Both the position numbers and the translations under genes were made by a program. Positions 18,130 through 25,452 of a stretch of DNA of 64,000 nucleotides are shown one piece after another. The stretch is from Bacillota bacterium (GTDB taxonomy: Bacteria; Bacillota; Clostridia; Tissierellales; Tissierellaceae), in assembly GCA_023388495.1 (NCBI GenBank), contig JAEWGC010000037.1:62001-126000 (forward strand), written 5' to 3'. The notes under the pieces are model-generated. The model was not told the DNA's origin and did no database searches. It saw only the letters and a program-made list of their open reading frames with translations. Numbering within the stretch: position 1 is the first letter of the stretch; every line of letters begins with the position of its first letter.

Positions 18130-18886
18130 CCCACTCTTCTTCATCTATTCCTAGTATTCTATATATAGTTTTAGCTGTAAAATATACTAAAATCATAAAT
18201 ACATTAAATGCGAAAAATGCCGTTAAGCTATAGATCATTGGAGACATGTTATTTTCAAAGAATGTCCTAGCAATAGGAGCTTTGTTTAAATAGCAATAAT
18301 TAGAATTAGTGACTATATTAAATATATAAATTAGCAAATGATAGGTATTAGTAAAATATATTATGGACTTTAGGCTTTTCTTATCTATTCTATATCCATC
18401 AACTATTAAGATATATATTGTAGCCCATAATAATCCTATATGTCCTAGGAAGAAGCATATGTTAGTGTAATGAGGAAATGAAAATGGATCTAAGTCTGTA
18501 GGCATCATTAAAGCTAATATAGCTCCAGCAACTCCCCAATAACAGCTTACGTTCCTAAAAAGTTTTTTATCTGTTATAAGTGCAATAATTGTAAAGATAA
18601 TAGCAATCCTACAATTATATAAGGGTAAACTCTCATGAATAGTAAAATATCCTGAGAATCCATACCATAAATATAAAATTATCTGTTGCAAAGCTAGCAC
18701 TATAATCATTAGGTATTTAAATATTTTGCCCTTTGGCGATTCTTTAAGCTTCTCTTTATTTAATATAATAAATTCAACACCTATAAATGCAATTGCTAGC
18801 ATTGCAAAATGGGTTAGACTCCAAATTGGAAATACATATCCATCTGGAGTCCCTCTAAAAAAGTGCTTGAACCAATCCACAGACAT
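18116..18886 (-). CDS. TIGR02206/YwaF-family integral membrane protein
   Basis: 256 aa with about seven hydrophobic helices. PLYNCRIA, FPHYTNICFFLGHIGL and TYHLLIY are typical of the YwaF (TIGR02206) family, whose function is unknown. It starts 5 bases after the trpS stop and has no promoter of its own that I can see, so it is probably made from the T-box-controlled trpS transcript. That would make its synthesis respond to charged tRNA-Trp, which is unusual for an uncharacterised membrane protein. Confidence 0.85.
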   Translation of the reverse strand: MSVDWFKHFFRGTPDGYVFPIWSLTHFAMLAIAFIGVEFIILNKEKLKESPKGKIFKYLMIIVLALQQIILYLWYGFSGYFTIHESLPLYNCRIAIIFTIIALITDKKLFRNVSCYWGVAGAILALMMPTDLDPFSFPHYTNICFFLGHIGLLWATIYILIVDGYRIDKKSLKSIIYFTNTYHLLIYIFNIVTNSNYCYLNKAPIARTFFENNMSPMIYSLTAFFAFNVFMILVYFTAKTIYRILGIDEEEWAKSY

Positions 18887-18891
18887 TCCCC

Positions 18892-19884
18892 CTATCTTGG
18901 TATAAATCCTACCTTCTTATAAACTTTTCTAAGGGTCTTCATAGCTTGATATTCAGCTTTTTCTGCACCTTGTTTATATACCTTTTCTAGGTAATCCTTG
19001 TTTTTCATTAGATATTCAAATTTATCTTGTACAGATGAAAGTCCTTCTACTACTACTTCAGCCAAGTCTTCCTTGAACTTACCATAACCTTGACCTTCAT
19101 ATTTATTAACTATATCAGGTATTTCTTCATTTGAAAATATACTATAAATTGTTAATAAGTTTTTTAATCCTGATTGCTCATCATTATAGGAAACTACTCC
19201 TAAGGAGTCAGTCACTGCTCTTTTTATCTTTCTTCTTATAGCATCTTTATTATCTAAAATCAGTATATAAGCATTTTCATCTACGTCAGATTTAGACATT
19301 TTTGCTTCTGGATTTTGAAGGCTCATTATTCTAGCACCAAATTCCTTTATAAAAGGCTCTGGAACTTTAAATGTCTCACTATATTTATTGTTAAATCGTA
19401 TTGCTAAGTCTCTTGCTAGCTCTAGATGTTGTTTTTGATCCTCACCTACTGGAACTAAATCTGCTTGATATAAGAGTATATCTGAAGCCATTAGAACTGG
19501 ATAGGTAAATAATGCAGCATTTAAATTTTCCTCAGACTTTCTAGACTTTTCTTTGTATTGTGTCATTCTATTTAATTGTCCCATGTAGGATATACTGTTT
19601 AAAACCCATGTTAGCTCAGCATGTGCAGGCACATGTGATTGAATAAACATAGTACTCTTCTCTGGATCCACACCACAGGCGATATATAGAGCCAATACAT
19701 CTAATGTATTTTTTCTAAGATCCTTTGGTATCTGTGGCACAGTTATAGCATGTAAATCAACTATACAATAATAGCTATCATATTCATTCTGTAACTCTAC
19801 CCAATTTTTTATAGCCCCTATATAATTTCCTATGGTCAATGCTCCTGAAGGCTGTACTCCACTAAATACAATTTTCTTTTCCAT
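18892..19884 (-). CDS. trpS: Tryptophanyl-tRNA synthetase
   Basis: Class I synthetase of 330 aa, full length. The nucleotide-binding motifs are PSGALTIGN (residues 12-20, the HIGH equivalent) and KMSKS (195-199). It charges tRNA-Trp. Its ATG has AGGAGGGG upstream. The leader holds a T-box whose specifier is UGG (Trp) and a 253-base repeat between the T-box terminator and the gene. A short frame from that repeat ends in TAATG, overlapping the trpS start by one base. Confidence 0.97.
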   Translation of the reverse strand: MEKKIVFSGVQPSGALTIGNYIGAIKNWVELQNEYDSYYCIVDLHAITVPQIPKDLRKNTLDVLALYIACGVDPEKSTMFIQSHVPAHAELTWVLNSISYMGQLNRMTQYKEKSRKSEENLNAALFTYPVLMASDILLYQADLVPVGEDQKQHLELARDLAIRFNNKYSETFKVPEPFIKEFGARIMSLQNPEAKMSKSDVDENAYILILDNKDAIRRKIKRAVTDSLGVVSYNDEQSGLKNLLTIYSIFSNEEIPDIVNKYEGQGYGKFKEDLAEVVVEGLSSVQDKFEYLMKNKDYLEKVYKQGAEKAEYQAMKTLRKVYKKVGFIPR

Positions 19885-19917
19885 TATAATCCCCTCCTGT
19901 TATTGAAGTAACCTTCC

Positions 19918-20170
19918 CAGTCTCGAAACACAAATTCATTTACACCCTCGCTTTGCTCCGCAGGATATAATTCAGTAGTCCTGTAAGGGCTCGCTACGCT
20001 CATATGAATTTGGTCCTCGTTGCCTTTTTATCCAACGAGCACTAGCGAGTTGTAGACAAAACGGACAGCGTAGGTGCGTTTGACCTACATCAACTCACAA
20101 CATATCTCTACCCCGTAGGGTATATTTAAGTGGTGTCCGTTAGGACCTATCGTTCGTTGTGTTAGGTCAT
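19918..20170 (-). repeat. Structured palindromic repeat, copy A
   Basis: 253 bases lying between the trpS T-box terminator and trpS. The first 112 plus-strand bases (19918-20029) match copy B with one mismatch; the rest is similar with small changes. It folds into hairpins: CAAATTCAT with ATGAATTTG around GCAGGA/TCCTG, and TGACCTA with TAGGTCA at the other end. Local GC is much higher than in the surroundings. On the minus strand it begins ATGACCTAAC directly after eight T of the terminator. No transposase gene is present. It resembles a MITE or REP-type element. Confidence 0.85.
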
Positions 20171-20210
20171 AAAAAAAACCCTTTCATCTCTAATTAAGAG
20201 ACGAAAGGGT
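20171..20210 (-). terminator. T-box terminator of trpS
   Basis: Minus strand: ACCCTTTCGTCTCT (20210-20197) pairs with AGAGATGAAAGGGT (20191-20178), followed by eight T. Repeat copy A starts at the next base. Confidence 0.9.
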
Positions 20211-20404
20211 AATTTCCGCGGTACCACTCTTTTTGCTAAAAGCCAACTTTAATCTTCTAAGGATGATTAGTCCTATATCTTACTTATTTCAGATATAAAC
20301 TCACAAGTCCATTCATCATAACAGTATCATCAGGCTCTCACCATCCCTGACTCTCTTTAGACCTTTTTTATGATTACTATTCTTGCTCATTGTAATTATT
20401 ATAT
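20171..20404 (-). promoter_or_regulatory. T-box leader (tRNA-Trp) of trpS
   Basis: Minus-strand leader with a stem I region starting near 20385, a specifier UGG at 20311-20309 in the context GAATGGACTTG, the T-box AGAGTGGTACCGCGG (near 20230-20216) and a downstream terminator. UGG reads Trp, matching the gene. Uncharged tRNA-Trp should stabilise the antiterminator and allow trpS transcription. Confidence 0.92.
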
Positions 20405-20411
20405 TATATAT

Positions 20412-20439
20412 ATTATACTCGAGAATATCATTTTGTAAA
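20412..20439 (-). promoter_or_regulatory. Sigma-A promoter of the trpS leader
   Basis: On the minus strand, TTTACA (20439-20434), 16 bases, TATAAT (20417-20412). A start near 20405 fits the T-box stem I. Confidence 0.7.
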
Positions 20440-20454
20440 CAAGAAAATTTGATA

Positions 20455-20997
20455 TTATACAACATAAATATATCCATAATTCTTTTTTCTAATGATCCTT
20501 GCCGGTGCCCCTACTGCTGTGGAATATGGCGGAACATCTTCTAGTACTACAGAATTGGCACCAATTTTAGCTCCTCTTCCAATAGTTATTGGTCCAAGTA
20601 TTTTAGCACCTGCTCCAATAACTACATCATCCTCTATAGTAGGATGCCTTTTAACACCTTTTTCCCCACCTATTCCCCCTAAGGTTACACCATGGTACAT
20701 TAATACATTGTTTCCTATTTCAGATGTCTCACCTATTACTACACCCATTCCATGGTCTATAAATAGCTTTTCTCCAATTTTAGCTCCTGGGTGAATCTCA
20801 ATACCAGTTATTCTTCTAGCTCGTTGAGATATTATCCAAGATAATACAAATCTTTTATTTTTATATAATTTATATGCAATCCTATGATAGAATAATGCCT
20901 TTTGGCTTGGATAGAAAAACATAGCTGTGAAAAGATTCTTAGCCGCAGGATCTTTTTCTAATATATTTTTTGCATCATCTATAAAAGATTTAAACAT
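20455..20997 (-). CDS. cysE: Serine O-acetyltransferase
   Basis: 180 aa from the ATG at 20997, which has GAGGAGTG upstream; an ATG at 21012 would overlap cysK and lacks a site. It has a left-handed beta-helix of hexapeptide repeats from about residue 65, with IDHGMGVVIGETSEIG, GVTLGG and the terminal VGAPARII. It is shorter than the E. coli enzyme, as usual for Firmicutes. It makes O-acetylserine from serine and acetyl-CoA for the CysK reaction. Second gene of the T-box-controlled cysK-cysE operon. Confidence 0.94.
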   Translation of the reverse strand: MFKSFIDDAKNILEKDPAAKNLFTAMFFYPSQKALFYHRIAYKLYKNKRFVLSWIISQRARRITGIEIHPGAKIGEKLFIDHGMGVVIGETSEIGNNVLMYHGVTLGGIGGEKGVKRHPTIEDDVVIGAGAKILGPITIGRGAKIGANSVVLEDVPPYSTAVGAPARIIRKKNYGYIYVV

Positions 20998-21001
20998 AGA
21001 A

Positions 21002-21919
21002 TCACTCCTCATTAAACAAGTCTGTAGATAGATACCTTTCTCCAGTATCCGGAAGAACAGTCAATACTCTTTTACCTTCACCTAATTTTTTAGCTATAAT
21101 AATTGCGGCAGCAACATTGGATCCAGATGATATCCCACATAAAATACCTTCATCTACTGCTAATTTCTTTGCGTATGAGTAGGCTATATCTTCGTCAATA
21201 CTTAGTATCTCGTCTACTATATTATTATCAAATATATCTGGCACAAAATTTGCACCTATTCCTTGTATCTTATGACCATTTGGCTGCCCCCCTGTTAGAA
21301 CTGGAGACTTGCTTGGCTGAACTGCAACTATTAATATATCTTTACTATACTCCTTCAACCTCTTACCTGCTCCTGATATAGTCCCTCCTGTTCCAACTCC
21401 TGCAACAAAGGCATCTATATTCCCATCAGTAGCCTTTAGTATTTCTATAGCTGTTGTTTCATAGTGCGCTGTTAAATTATTTTTATTCTTAAATTGATTT
21501 GGCATAAAGTAATTATTTTCTTTAGCTAATTTTTCTGCTAACTCAACAGAACCTTTCATGCCATATTTCCCCTCAGTTAAAATAATCTTTGCCCCATAGC
21601 CTTGCATCAATTTTCTTCTTTCAACGCTCATAGTATCTGGCATAACTAATATTACATTGTAACCCTTTGCAGCCCCTATCATGGCTAAACCGACACCTGT
21701 ATTTCCGCTAGTAGGTTCAATTATTGTTCCACCTTTAGTTAATATCCCTTCTTTCTCCGCAGCTTCTATCATGTATAAAGATGCTCTATCCTTCACGCTT
21801 CCAGAAGGGTTAAAGGACTCAACTTTTACAAGTATTTCTGCCATGCCTTCTTCTTTAATGCTATTTAACCTAACTATTGGTGTATTTCCTACTAATTCAC
21901 TAATATTATTAAAAATCAT
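21002..21919 (-). CDS. cysK: Cysteine synthase A (O-acetylserine sulfhydrylase)
   Basis: 305 aa, fold-type II PLP enzyme. The PLP lysine is K43 (SGSVKDRAS); the substrate loop PTSGNTGVGLA and the phosphate-binding GTGGTISGAG follow. It forms cysteine from O-acetylserine and sulfide. The start ATG has AAAAGGAGG upstream. It is the first gene after a T-box whose specifier is UGC, so the operon is induced by uncharged tRNA-Cys. Repeat copy B lies between T-box and gene. Confidence 0.95.
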   Translation of the reverse strand: MIFNNISELVGNTPIVRLNSIKEEGMAEILVKVESFNPSGSVKDRASLYMIEAAEKEGILTKGGTIIEPTSGNTGVGLAMIGAAKGYNVILVMPDTMSVERRKLMQGYGAKIILTEGKYGMKGSVELAEKLAKENNYFMPNQFKNKNNLTAHYETTAIEILKATDGNIDAFVAGVGTGGTISGAGKRLKEYSKDILIVAVQPSKSPVLTGGQPNGHKIQGIGANFVPDIFDNNIVDEILSIDEDIAYSYAKKLAVDEGILCGISSGSNVAAAIIIAKKLGEGKRVLTVLPDTGERYLSTDLFNEE

Positions 21920-22041
21920 TTTACTACCTCCTTTTATTAATTGGCAATTTAAAACATGAATTCTATAAAATTTAGTTTATCCTTATCTTTTCGTAAAATT
22001 CTTTTAATTTTTTCATCATGTTCATGGAATCAGGTAATATT

Positions 22042-22297
22042 ACGCAGTCTCGAAACTCAAATTCATTTACACCCTCGCTTTGCTCCGCAGGATATAATTC
22101 AGTAGTCCTGTAAGGGCTCGCTACGCTCATATGAATTTGGTCCTCGTTGCCTTTTTGTCCAATAAGCGACAGCGAATTGCAGACAAAACGGACAGCGTAG
22201 GTGCGTTTGACCTACATCAACTCGCAACCTATATCTACCCCATCGGGCATAATTCAGTAGTGTCCGTTAGGACCTATCGCTCATTGTGTTAGGTCAT
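22042..22297 (-). repeat. Structured palindromic repeat, copy B
   Basis: 256 bases between the cysK T-box terminator and cysK. It differs from copy A by one base in the first 112 and by scattered changes and small indels afterwards. It has the same hairpin plan and the same insertion point: ATGACCTAAC follows seven T of the terminator on the minus strand. An open frame runs minus-strand through the repeat (MSVASPYRTTELYPAEQSEG is shared with copy A) and out into the flank. Confidence 0.85.
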
Positions 22298-22345
22298 AAA
22301 AAAACCTTTTACCCATGTATAATCAAATATACAGAGGCAAAAGGT
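22298..22345 (-). terminator. T-box terminator of cysK-cysE
   Basis: Minus strand: ACCTTTTGCC and TGTATA pair with TATAC and GGTAAAAGGT (22345-22304), followed by seven T. Repeat copy B starts at the next base. Confidence 0.85.
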
Positions 22346-22584
22346 AAGTTTCGCGGTTCCACTCTGCTTAGGGGTTTAATCCCTCAGCTCAATTCAAGTA
22401 CTTTCATACTCTAGTTCTATAACGGGAACAGCCGTATAAGTCTACTAAATTTTTCGACTCCATGCTCCTTGGTGCACTTCAATTATACATTGTATAGACT
22501 CCTCTCACCGCCAGAATCCTCTCTGAGATACCCTATATAATTTACTTTACCAATTCATAGCATTTTAGTATGTTTTAAATATTA
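22298..22584 (-). promoter_or_regulatory. T-box leader (tRNA-Cys) of cysK-cysE
   Basis: Minus-strand leader: a stem I region from about 22535, a specifier UGC at 22476-22474 in GAAGTGCACC, the T-box AGAGTGGAACCGCGA (near 22365-22351) and a terminator. UGC is a cysteine codon, in agreement with the cysteine biosynthesis genes downstream. Confidence 0.92.
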
Positions 22585-22590
22585 TATTCA

Positions 22591-22619
22591 AATATAACAC
22601 AATAGTTTACAAAAGTAAA
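22591..22619 (-). promoter_or_regulatory. Candidate promoter of the cysK leader
   Basis: On the minus strand, TTTACT (22619-22614), 17 bases, TATATT (22596-22591), just upstream of the T-box. Other A/T-rich alternatives exist nearby. Confidence 0.45.
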
Positions 22620-22684
22620 GGATTTTTTTATTATTAATATGGTTTTTTTATTATTTTGGGTAATATGATTAAGAGGTGATTTTT

Positions 22685-23386
22685 ATGGAATTCAAAAACA
22701 TTCTAGTAGTAGAAGATGAAAAAAATATTTCAGATGTCATTAATGCCTATTTGATCAAAGAGGGGTTCAATGTCTTCTTGGCTAAGGATGGAGAAATGGC
22801 TTTGGATTTATTTAATCATAATAATATATACTTAATTATATTAGATCTAATGATACCGAAGATATCAGGTGAAGAGGTGTGTAAGACAATAAGAGCCAAA
22901 TCTAATGTACCAATCATAATGTTGACAGCTAAAACTCATGAAGATGATAGAATCGAAGGTTTATCCATTGGAGCCGATGATTATGTATTAAAACCTTTCA
23001 GCCCTAGAGAACTAATTAGCCGAGTAAAGGCACTACTCAGAAGATCATATCCTAATTCTAGACCTTCAGCTGAAAAACTTAGCTTTAATAATGGAGATTT
23101 GGAAATTGAAGTAGATAAGATGTTAGTTAGGAAAAACAATGAAATTATATCATTAACAGCAAATGAGTTTAAAATTTTATTAGCTTTAGTATCTAATTCG
23201 AACCACGTACTTTCTAGGGATCAATTGATCCAGTTTTCTCTCGGTCTAGAATATGAAGGCTTTGATAGAACAATAGATACTCATATAAAAAATATTAGGC
23301 AAAAAATTGAAGATAACCCAAAATTCCCAGAATACATTCATACAGTCTATGGAGCCGGATATAAATTTTCTATAGAAAAACAATAA
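22685..23386 (+). CDS. OmpR/PhoB-family response regulator
   Basis: 233 aa from ATG 22685, which has AGAGGTGAT upstream (a GTG nine bases earlier is in the ribosome binding site). The receiver domain has the acidic pair E10-D11, the phosphoacceptor D54 (IILDLMIPK) and the lysine in VLKPFSP. A winged-helix DNA-binding domain follows, ending RTIDTHIKNIRQKI and TVYGAGYKF. The cognate kinase gene is 700 bases downstream on the same strand. Two small genes for probable metal-binding proteins lie inverted between them and are likely targets. Confidence 0.94.
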   Translation: MEFKNILVVEDEKNISDVINAYLIKEGFNVFLAKDGEMALDLFNHNNIYLIILDLMIPKISGEEVCKTIRAKSNVPIIMLTAKTHEDDRIEGLSIGADDYVLKPFSPRELISRVKALLRRSYPNSRPSAEKLSFNNGDLEIEVDKMLVRKNNEIISLTANEFKILLALVSNSNHVLSRDQLIQFSLGLEYEGFDRTIDTHIKNIRQKIEDNPKFPEYIHTVYGAGYKFSIEKQ

Positions 23387-23423
23387 GTTCCATTTTCGGT
23401 GTTAGTTACACCAAAAATGGAAC
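23387..23423. terminator. Bidirectional terminator between the regulator and LDCC genes
   Basis: GTTCCATTTTCGGTGT (23387-23402) and ACACCAAAAATGGAAC (23408-23423), one mismatch, a 5-base loop and T-rich flanks on both sides. It starts at the response regulator stop and ends 8 bases from the LDCC gene stop. Confidence 0.85.
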
Positions 23424-23430
23424 CTATACT

Positions 23431-23535
23431 TTATTTTTTCTTACTTAGCTGGCAACAATCCAAGGGTTTATCTCCAAAGGATTCTTTATTTGCATTTGCC
23501 AGCTTATCTAACATTTTTTTAATCCATTTTAACAA
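23431..23535 (-). CDS. LDCC-motif small putative metal-binding protein
   Basis: 34 codons from a TTG at 23535 with AGGTGG upstream (MLKWIKKMLDKLANANKE, then SFGDKPLDCCQLSKKK). From memory it matches the tiny clostridial family called LDCC motif putative metal-binding protein: an amphipathic helix, FG, then a paired-cysteine LDCC near the end. Function is unknown; the Cys pair suggests a metal or redox role. It lies 22 bases below the Met-rich protein gene on the same strand and is followed by a terminator, so the two are probably co-transcribed. Confidence 0.6.
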   Translation of the reverse strand: MLKWIKKMLDKLANANKESFGDKPLDCCQLSKKK

Positions 23536-23557
23536 TTATGTCCACCTGCCTTCAGGT

Positions 23558-23935
23558 TTATCTTCCCCAACCATTACCTCTCATCATACCCATGCCTCTG
23601 CCAAATCCCATTCCTCTACCCATACCAAATCCATTTCCACCACATCCACCTGGCATAAATCCATTTTTATTATGGAATTCTTCCATGTAATCAAAATGTT
23701 CTTCCCATTCTTTAGCCTCAGCTTCTGTTATTAATCCATCTTCAAAAGCTTTTCTAATTTCTTCCTTCCTAAATTCGGTTCTTTCTTTAAACCAAGCTTC
23801 TCTATCTTCTATGCTTAAATTTGTATTTCTATTTCCTGAAATTATACTTGGTGTTTTTGCTGTATCAGCATATGCAACTAGAGAACCTACTCCTAAAGTT
23901 AATGCTAAAGCTCCTACTACTAATGATTTTTTCAT
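23558..23935 (-). CDS. Exported Met/Gly-rich protein, DUF2680-like
   Basis: 125 aa. A signal peptide (MKKSLVVGALALTLGVGS, cleavage likely after AYA at about 23) is followed by an acidic/basic helical segment (residues 43-85, REAWFKERTEFRKEEIRKAF) as in DUF2680/YckD-like proteins. A tail from about residue 93 consists almost only of Gly, Met and Arg (GFGMGRGMGFGRGMGMM). Methionine-rich exported tails often bind Cu(I) or Ag(I); that role is inference. The gene is divergent from the kinase gene and between the two halves of a two-component system. Confidence 0.8.
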   Translation of the reverse strand: MKKSLVVGALALTLGVGSLVAYADTAKTPSIISGNRNTNLSIEDREAWFKERTEFRKEEIRKAFEDGLITEAEAKEWEEHFDYMEEFHNKNGFMPGGCGGNGFGMGRGMGFGRGMGMMRGNGWGR

Positions 23936-24087
23936 AAAACATCTCTCCTTTCATTTCTTGGTTCCATTATATATATGGAATGTGAAGGAAATATGGAGAA
24001 AAATAAAATAATATAAAATTTCTTCACAATCATTACAAAATTTACTGTTATAATATAACTATACTATAAATTTGAGAGGTAAAATAT

Positions 24088-25452
24088 ATGAAACTTTCTA
24101 GGAAACTTATTCTCGGCTTTACATTTTTAATTCTTGTTTCTATTATAATCACTAGCTTTATATCAAATTTAATGATTAATAATAAATTTGAAAATTATCT
24201 AGTGGAAGAACAACAAAGCAAACTTAATCAAATATGTGACGAAATAAATGGCTTATATAATAAAAATGGATATAAGCTTTACGAGAGGGAAATAAATTCC
24301 TATGCATCTTTAGAGAATGTATATATTGAAATTAAAGACTTAAATGGCAACACTTTATATACTTCCACAAATAGAAATGGAATGGGGGGTATGCATAGAC
24401 GAATGATGAGAATGCATGGTATGCCTGAAGGGAACTATGTAGAAATGTCCTGTCCTTTACTTGAAGGAGAAAAAGAAGTTGGAGAACTAATTATAGGATA
24501 TATTGATAATGCTTATCTAACAGAATCAGCTGTTCTTTTTAAAAATACCCTAATTAAATCCTTTTTCATATCAGCTATATTTACTGTCCTTCTTGGATTA
24601 GGAACTAGCATTATATTATCTAAGTCCCTAACTATGCCATTATTGGAAATTAGAAATACTGCAACTGAAATACGTAAAGGTAATCTTAATAAAAAATCTA
24701 ATGTCAATACTAGCACAATAGAAATTCTAGAACTATCAGATTCTATTAATTACTTAGGAGAAACCCTAGCCAAGCAAGAAAATATTAGAAAAAAATATGC
24801 ATCTAATATTTCCCATGAGCTTAGAACTCCCCTTGCCACACTTAAAAGCCATCTGGAAGCCATTATAGATGGAATATGGGAACCTAGTGAAAAACATTTA
24901 GATATATTAATGAAAGAAATAGATAGATTATCTAATTTAGTTGACGATCTTAAAGACTCTTTTAGAACTGAAGAATTAGAACCGTTCTTAAATAGGAGTA
25001 GATTTAATCTCTCTAAAGAACTTCAAGATGCTATTACAACCTTTATTCCACTATATACAAAGGAAGGTTTTATAATTAATTCTAATATAGAAAACAATAT
25101 TCAAATTACCATGGATAAAGATAAACTAAAGCAAATAATATATAATCTTCTTTCTAACTCTATTAAATATCTTCATGAAGATGGTGAAGTCCTTGTAACT
25201 TTAGTAAAGAACAATAATAGTGCAATTATAGAAGTAAAGGATAATGGTACAGGTATAAAAGAAAAAGACCTACCTTATATCTTTGATAGGTTCTATAGAT
25301 CTGATGATTCCGTAAGTAGAGATGCTCGTGGAACAGGACTCGGTTTATCTATTGTAAAATCAATAGTAGATGCTCATGGTGGTACGGTAAAAATTAGTAG
25401 CGTATATAAAGAAGGTACAATAGTTACAATCCTTATTCCTCTAAACAACTAA
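24088..25452 (+). CDS. Membrane sensor histidine kinase with a Met/His-rich sensor loop
   Basis: 454 aa. The first helix is at about 8-30, an extracellular loop at 31-152, the second helix at about 155-178, then HAMP, HisKA with H243 (SHELRTP), and a HATPase domain with N, G1 (DNGTGIKEKD), F and G2 (GTGLGLSI) boxes. The sensor loop contains GMGGMHRRMMRMHGM at residues 98-112, an array of Met and His suited to soft-metal binding. A TATAAT box is at 24049. It pairs with the regulator at 22685. The last 4 bases overlap the end of the convergent gerAB. Confidence 0.93.
   Translation: MKLSRKLILGFTFLILVSIIITSFISNLMINNKFENYLVEEQQSKLNQICDEINGLYNKNGYKLYEREINSYASLENVYIEIKDLNGNTLYTSTNRNGMGGMHRRMMRMHGMPEGNYVEMSCPLLEGEKEVGELIIGYIDNAYLTESAVLFKNTLIKSFFISAIFTVLLGLGTSIILSKSLTMPLLEIRNTATEIRKGNLNKKSNVNTSTIEILELSDSINYLGETLAKQENIRKKYASNISHELRTPLATLKSHLEAIIDGIWEPSEKHLDILMKEIDRLSNLVDDLKDSFRTEELEPFLNRSRFNLSKELQDAITTFIPLYTKEGFIINSNIENNIQITMDKDKLKQIIYNLLSNSIKYLHEDGEVLVTLVKNNNSAIIEVKDNGTGIKEKDLPYIFDRFYRSDDSVSRDARGTGLGLSIVKSIVDAHGGTVKISSVYKEGTIVTILIPLNN

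Noticed and set aside
21920..22041. Small minus-strand frame between cysK and repeat B (ends KEFYEKIRIN)
   Set aside because: It continues from the repeat without its own ribosome binding site and has no recognisable homology; kept only as part of the repeat observation.
19918..22297. CRISPR-like repeat or intact insertion sequence
   Set aside because: Two long copies 2 kb apart with internal hairpins, no regular spacers and no transposase frame.
23399..23734. Plus-strand frame of 111 codons, His/Ser/Thr-rich
   Set aside because: It mirrors the Met/Gly-rich gene and the LDCC gene on the minus strand and starts inside a terminator.
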